Positions 61,856 through 64,000 of a stretch of 64,000 bases of DNA are shown piece after piece. A program made the position numbers and the translations under genes. How positions within the stretch are numbered: the first letter of the stretch is position 1; every line of letters begins with the position of its first letter. The notes below the pieces were generated by a model. The model worked only from the letters and a program-made list of their open reading frames with translations. It did no database searches and was not told the DNA's origin. Source of the DNA: Pseudomonas solani (GTDB taxonomy: Bacteria > Pseudomonadota > Gammaproteobacteria > Pseudomonadales > Pseudomonadaceae); NCBI RefSeq assembly GCF_026072635.1, contig NZ_AP023081.1, positions 4,274,501 to 4,338,500 on the forward strand, written 5' to 3'.

Positions 61856-63856
61856 TCAAGCTTCCAACTGCTCTTCCACTTCCACCAACACCTGGCGGTT
61901 CTTCACCTGGTCGCCAGCGGTGACCTGCACCCGACGGATGACGCCGTCGATGCCGGCCTTGAGCGGGTGTTCCATCTTCATCGCCTCCAGCACCACCAGC
62001 AGTTGGCCCTTGGCGACGCGTTCGCCTTCGCCCACCAGCACGTCGACGATGGCGCCGTCCATGGGGGCCTTTACCGTGCCCGAGCTGGCGGCGTTCAGGC
62101 CGCCGGCGGGTTCGTGGGTGACGTCGAGCAGTTCCAGGTTGCCGTGCTGGCCATAGAGCCACAGACGCCCGGCGGAATGATGGTAGGCCACGCGGCGGCG
62201 CACGCCGTCCAGCTCCAGGGTGGCCCAGCGGCCATCGGCGCGCAGCAGGGCGATGGCCACATCGCTGTCACCGACGCGTGCCTGCAGGCGCGGGCGCACG
62301 CCGGCTTCCAGCACGCTCAGCTCCACCGCCAGCTTCTGCTCGCCGTGGCGCAGCACGAAGCGCCACGGCGCGCTGCCGGCGCTGCCGGCGCTGCGCCAGC
62401 CGGCGAGGCCGGCCTGGTGGGCACGGGATTCGGCCGAGGCCTGGTAGAGCAGGGCGGCGGCGGTGGCCAGCTCCGTGGCGCTGGGCGCATGGGCGCGCAG
62501 GCTCGGGTCGTCGCTGAAGTGTTCGCCGATGAAGGCGGTGGTGGCATGGCCGGCGGCGAACTCGGGGTGCGCCAGCAGGTTGGCGAGAAAGCGCTGGTTG
62601 CCGTTGACGCCCAGCAGCACGCAATCCTCCACGGCGCGCACCAGCTTGCGCCGGGCTTCGTCGCGGGTGGCGCCCCAGGCGATCACCTTGGCCAGCATCG
62701 GGTCGTAGAAGGGCGTTACCGGCTGGCCTTCCACCAGGCCGTGGTCGATGCGGATGCCGGGCAGTTCGGACGGCTCCCAGCGCAGCACCTCGCCGGTCTG
62801 CGGAAGGAAGTTGCTGGCCGGGTCCTCGGCGTAGAGGCGCACTTCCATGGCGTGGCCGTCGAGGCGGATCTCGTCCTGCGCCAGCGGCAGCGGCTGCCCC
62901 TCGGCCACGCGAATCTGCCAGGCCACCAGGTCCTGCCCGGTGATCAGCTCGGTCACCGGGTGTTCCACCTGCAGGCGGGTGTTCATCTCCAGGAAGTAGA
63001 AGTCGCCGCTGGCATCGAGGAGGAATTCCACGGTGCCGGCGCCGACGTAGTTCACCGTGCGCGCGGCCTTCACCGCCGCCTCGCCCATGGCGCGGCGCAG
63101 CTCCGGGGTCATCACCGGGCAGGGCGCTTCCTCCACCACCTTCTGGTGGCGGCGCTGCACCGAGCAGTCACGCTCGCCGAGGTAGACGATGTTGCCGTGC
63201 TGGTCGCCGAAGACCTGGATCTCCACATGGCGCGGGCGGATCACCGCGCGTTCGATAATCAGCTCGCCGGAGCCGAAGGCGTTCTGCGCTTCGGAGCGCG
63301 CGGTGCGGATCTGCGCGGCCAGCTCGGTGGCTTCGTGCACCAGGCGCATGCCACGGCCGCCACCACCGGCGCTGGCCTTGATCATCAGCGGGTAGCCGAT
63401 GCGCTCGGCTTCGCGGGCCAGGGTCGCGTCGTCCTGCTCGGCGCCTTCGTAGCCGGGGATGCAGGGCACCTGGGCGTCGAGCATGGCGATCTTCGACAGG
63501 CGCTTGCTGCCCATCAGGTGGATGGCCTCCACCGTGGGGCCGATGAAGACGATGCCGGCGGCCTCGCAGGCCCGGGCGAACTCGGCGTTCTCGGAGAGGA
63601 AGCCGTAGCCGGGGTGCACCGCGTCGGCACCGGTGCGCCGTGCCGCGGCGATGATCGCCTCGATGCTGAGGTAGGACTGGGCGACCTGGGCCGGGCCGAT
63701 GCATACGGCCTCGTCGGCCAGTTGCACGTGGCGCGCCTCGCTGTCGGCCTCGCTGTAGACCGCGACTGTGCGGTAGCCGAGCTGCTGCGCGGTGCGCATC
63801 ACCCGGCAGGCGATTTCACCGCGGTTGGCGATCAGGATCTTGTTGAAGCTGGGCAT
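61856..63856 (-). CDS. atuF: Geranyl-CoA carboxylase biotin-containing subunit AtuF
   Basis: A 666-residue acyl-CoA carboxylase alpha subunit. Biotin carboxylase N-domain (about 1-110, KILIANRGEIACRV), ATP-grasp domain (about 115-320, GGGGRGM and EMNTRLQVEHPVTE), C-domain (to about 440), a linker with a BT-type domain, and a biotinyl domain with EAMKM (Lys627). In the atu cluster this carboxylates cis-geranyl-CoA. LiuD-type methylcrotonyl-CoA carboxylase is similar, but the neighbouring SDR and FATP-like genes, and no liuE, favour AtuF. Confidence 0.85.
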   Translation of the reverse strand: MPSFNKILIANRGEIACRVMRTAQQLGYRTVAVYSEADSEARHVQLADEAVCIGPAQVAQSYLSIEAIIAAARRTGADAVHPGYGFLSENAEFARACEAAGIVFIGPTVEAIHLMGSKRLSKIAMLDAQVPCIPGYEGAEQDDATLAREAERIGYPLMIKASAGGGGRGMRLVHEATELAAQIRTARSEAQNAFGSGELIIERAVIRPRHVEIQVFGDQHGNIVYLGERDCSVQRRHQKVVEEAPCPVMTPELRRAMGEAAVKAARTVNYVGAGTVEFLLDASGDFYFLEMNTRLQVEHPVTELITGQDLVAWQIRVAEGQPLPLAQDEIRLDGHAMEVRLYAEDPASNFLPQTGEVLRWEPSELPGIRIDHGLVEGQPVTPFYDPMLAKVIAWGATRDEARRKLVRAVEDCVLLGVNGNQRFLANLLAHPEFAAGHATTAFIGEHFSDDPSLRAHAPSATELATAAALLYQASAESRAHQAGLAGWRSAGSAGSAPWRFVLRHGEQKLAVELSVLEAGVRPRLQARVGDSDVAIALLRADGRWATLELDGVRRRVAYHHSAGRLWLYGQHGNLELLDVTHEPAGGLNAASSGTVKAPMDGAIVDVLVGEGERVAKGQLLVVLEAMKMEHPLKAGIDGVIRRVQVTAGDQVKNRQVLVEVEEQLEA

Positions 63857-63890
63857 CGTTGGCTGCTCCTGCCGTACTCGGGATGTGCGC

Positions 63891-64000
63891 TCATTGCGCC
63901 CAGTTGGGTTTGCGTTTCTGCACGAAGGCCATGGTGCCCTCGGCGCCTTCCGCGCCGGTCACCGCCTCGGCGAACCAGCCGGCGGCATCGTCCAGCAGGG
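63891..64000 (-). CDS. atuE: Enoyl-CoA hydratase family, C-terminal part, AtuE (partial)
   Basis: The window ends inside this gene. The visible 36 residues finish DAAGWFAEAVTGAEGAEGTMAFVQKRKPNWAQ, a typical crotonase C-terminus (EGxxAFxxKRxPxW). The stop lies 34 bases before the atuF start. By order it is isohexenylglutaconyl-CoA hydratase AtuE. Confidence 0.75.
   Translation of the reverse strand, partial: LLDDAAGWFAEAVTGAEGAEGTMAFVQKRKPNWAQ

Noticed and set aside
61856..63856. The biotin carboxylase gene as liuD (methylcrotonyl-CoA carboxylase)
   Set aside because: The liu order would place a HMG-CoA lyase gene downstream; an SDR and a FATP-like ligase are found instead, as in atuF-G-H.

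Overview
The window is GC-rich chromosomal DNA from a Pseudomonas close to the P. aeruginosa lineage. The evidence is protein identity by inspection and the gene order sthA / lolCDE / comEC / exbBD / lpxK-kdsB-murB / rne / rluC / sppA / maf / rpmF-plsX-fabDGF / pabC-mltG-tmk-holB-pilZ-tatD / etfQO-etfBA. From memory this matches the PAO1 stretch from about PA2991 down to PA2949, and it is followed by a second block matching about PA2897 to PA2890. No phage, insertion sequence, CRISPR array, rRNA or tRNA gene was found. Species cannot be fixed from the window.

Layout. 0-7 kb: soluble transhydrogenase, a glycerophosphodiesterase with two small partners, and the lipoprotein-release ABC transporter LolCDE. 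7-14 kb: ComEC, an ExbB/ExbD motor, and a compact run for LPS and wall precursors (lpxK, a Trm112-like protein, kdsB, a tyrosine phosphatase, murB). 14-20.7 kb: RNase E with a long leader, facing rluC, a HAD phosphatase and an S49 peptidase. 20.7-31.5 kb: maf, then the yceD-rpmF-plsX-fabD-fabG-acpP-fabF fatty-acid block, then pabC-mltG-tmk-holB-pilZ-tatD. 31.5-43.3 kb is more variable: a probable RgsA small RNA, a TetR regulator, moaA, a chemoreceptor, a diguanylate cyclase next to a 1366-residue hybrid kinase, a PepSY protein beside a cytochrome b561 remnant, and two conserved small proteins. 43.3-50.2 kb: the electron-transfer flavoprotein genes around a PsrA-type operator, a lipase-like hydrolase, and a solute-binding protein followed by two envelope lipoproteins. 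50.3-58.7 kb: a MocR regulator, then an apparent operon of VWA lipoprotein, ECF sigma factor, anti-sigma protein, 814-residue membrane protein, small membrane protein and an Ala/Lys/Pro-rich lipoprotein. 58.8-64 kb (minus strand): the distal end of the acyclic terpene (citronellol/geraniol) utilisation cluster, atuE-F-G-H.

How the parts fit. Much of the window serves the cell envelope: fatty acids (fab genes), lipid A and KDO (lpxK, kdsB), peptidoglycan (murB, mltG), lipoprotein sorting (lolCDE) and envelope signalling (ECF sigma module). A second theme is acyl-CoA oxidation: ETF and its quinone reductase carry electrons from acyl-CoA dehydrogenases such as those of the atu pathway, under a probable fatty-acid-responsive PsrA site. 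A third is c-di-GMP and motility: two PilZ-type proteins, a diguanylate cyclase with a receiver domain, a hybrid phosphorelay kinase and a chemoreceptor.

Most interesting non-coding signals: the RgsA candidate with a GacA-box-like element; the PsrA-type operator touching a near-consensus promoter; probable leaderless starts for yceD and rluC; overlapping divergent rne/rluC promoters with an RNase E leader hairpin; ten perfect TAGAAGC heptamers between inverted arms inside the atu operon; and an 11-bp perfect inverted repeat upstream of the PepSY gene.
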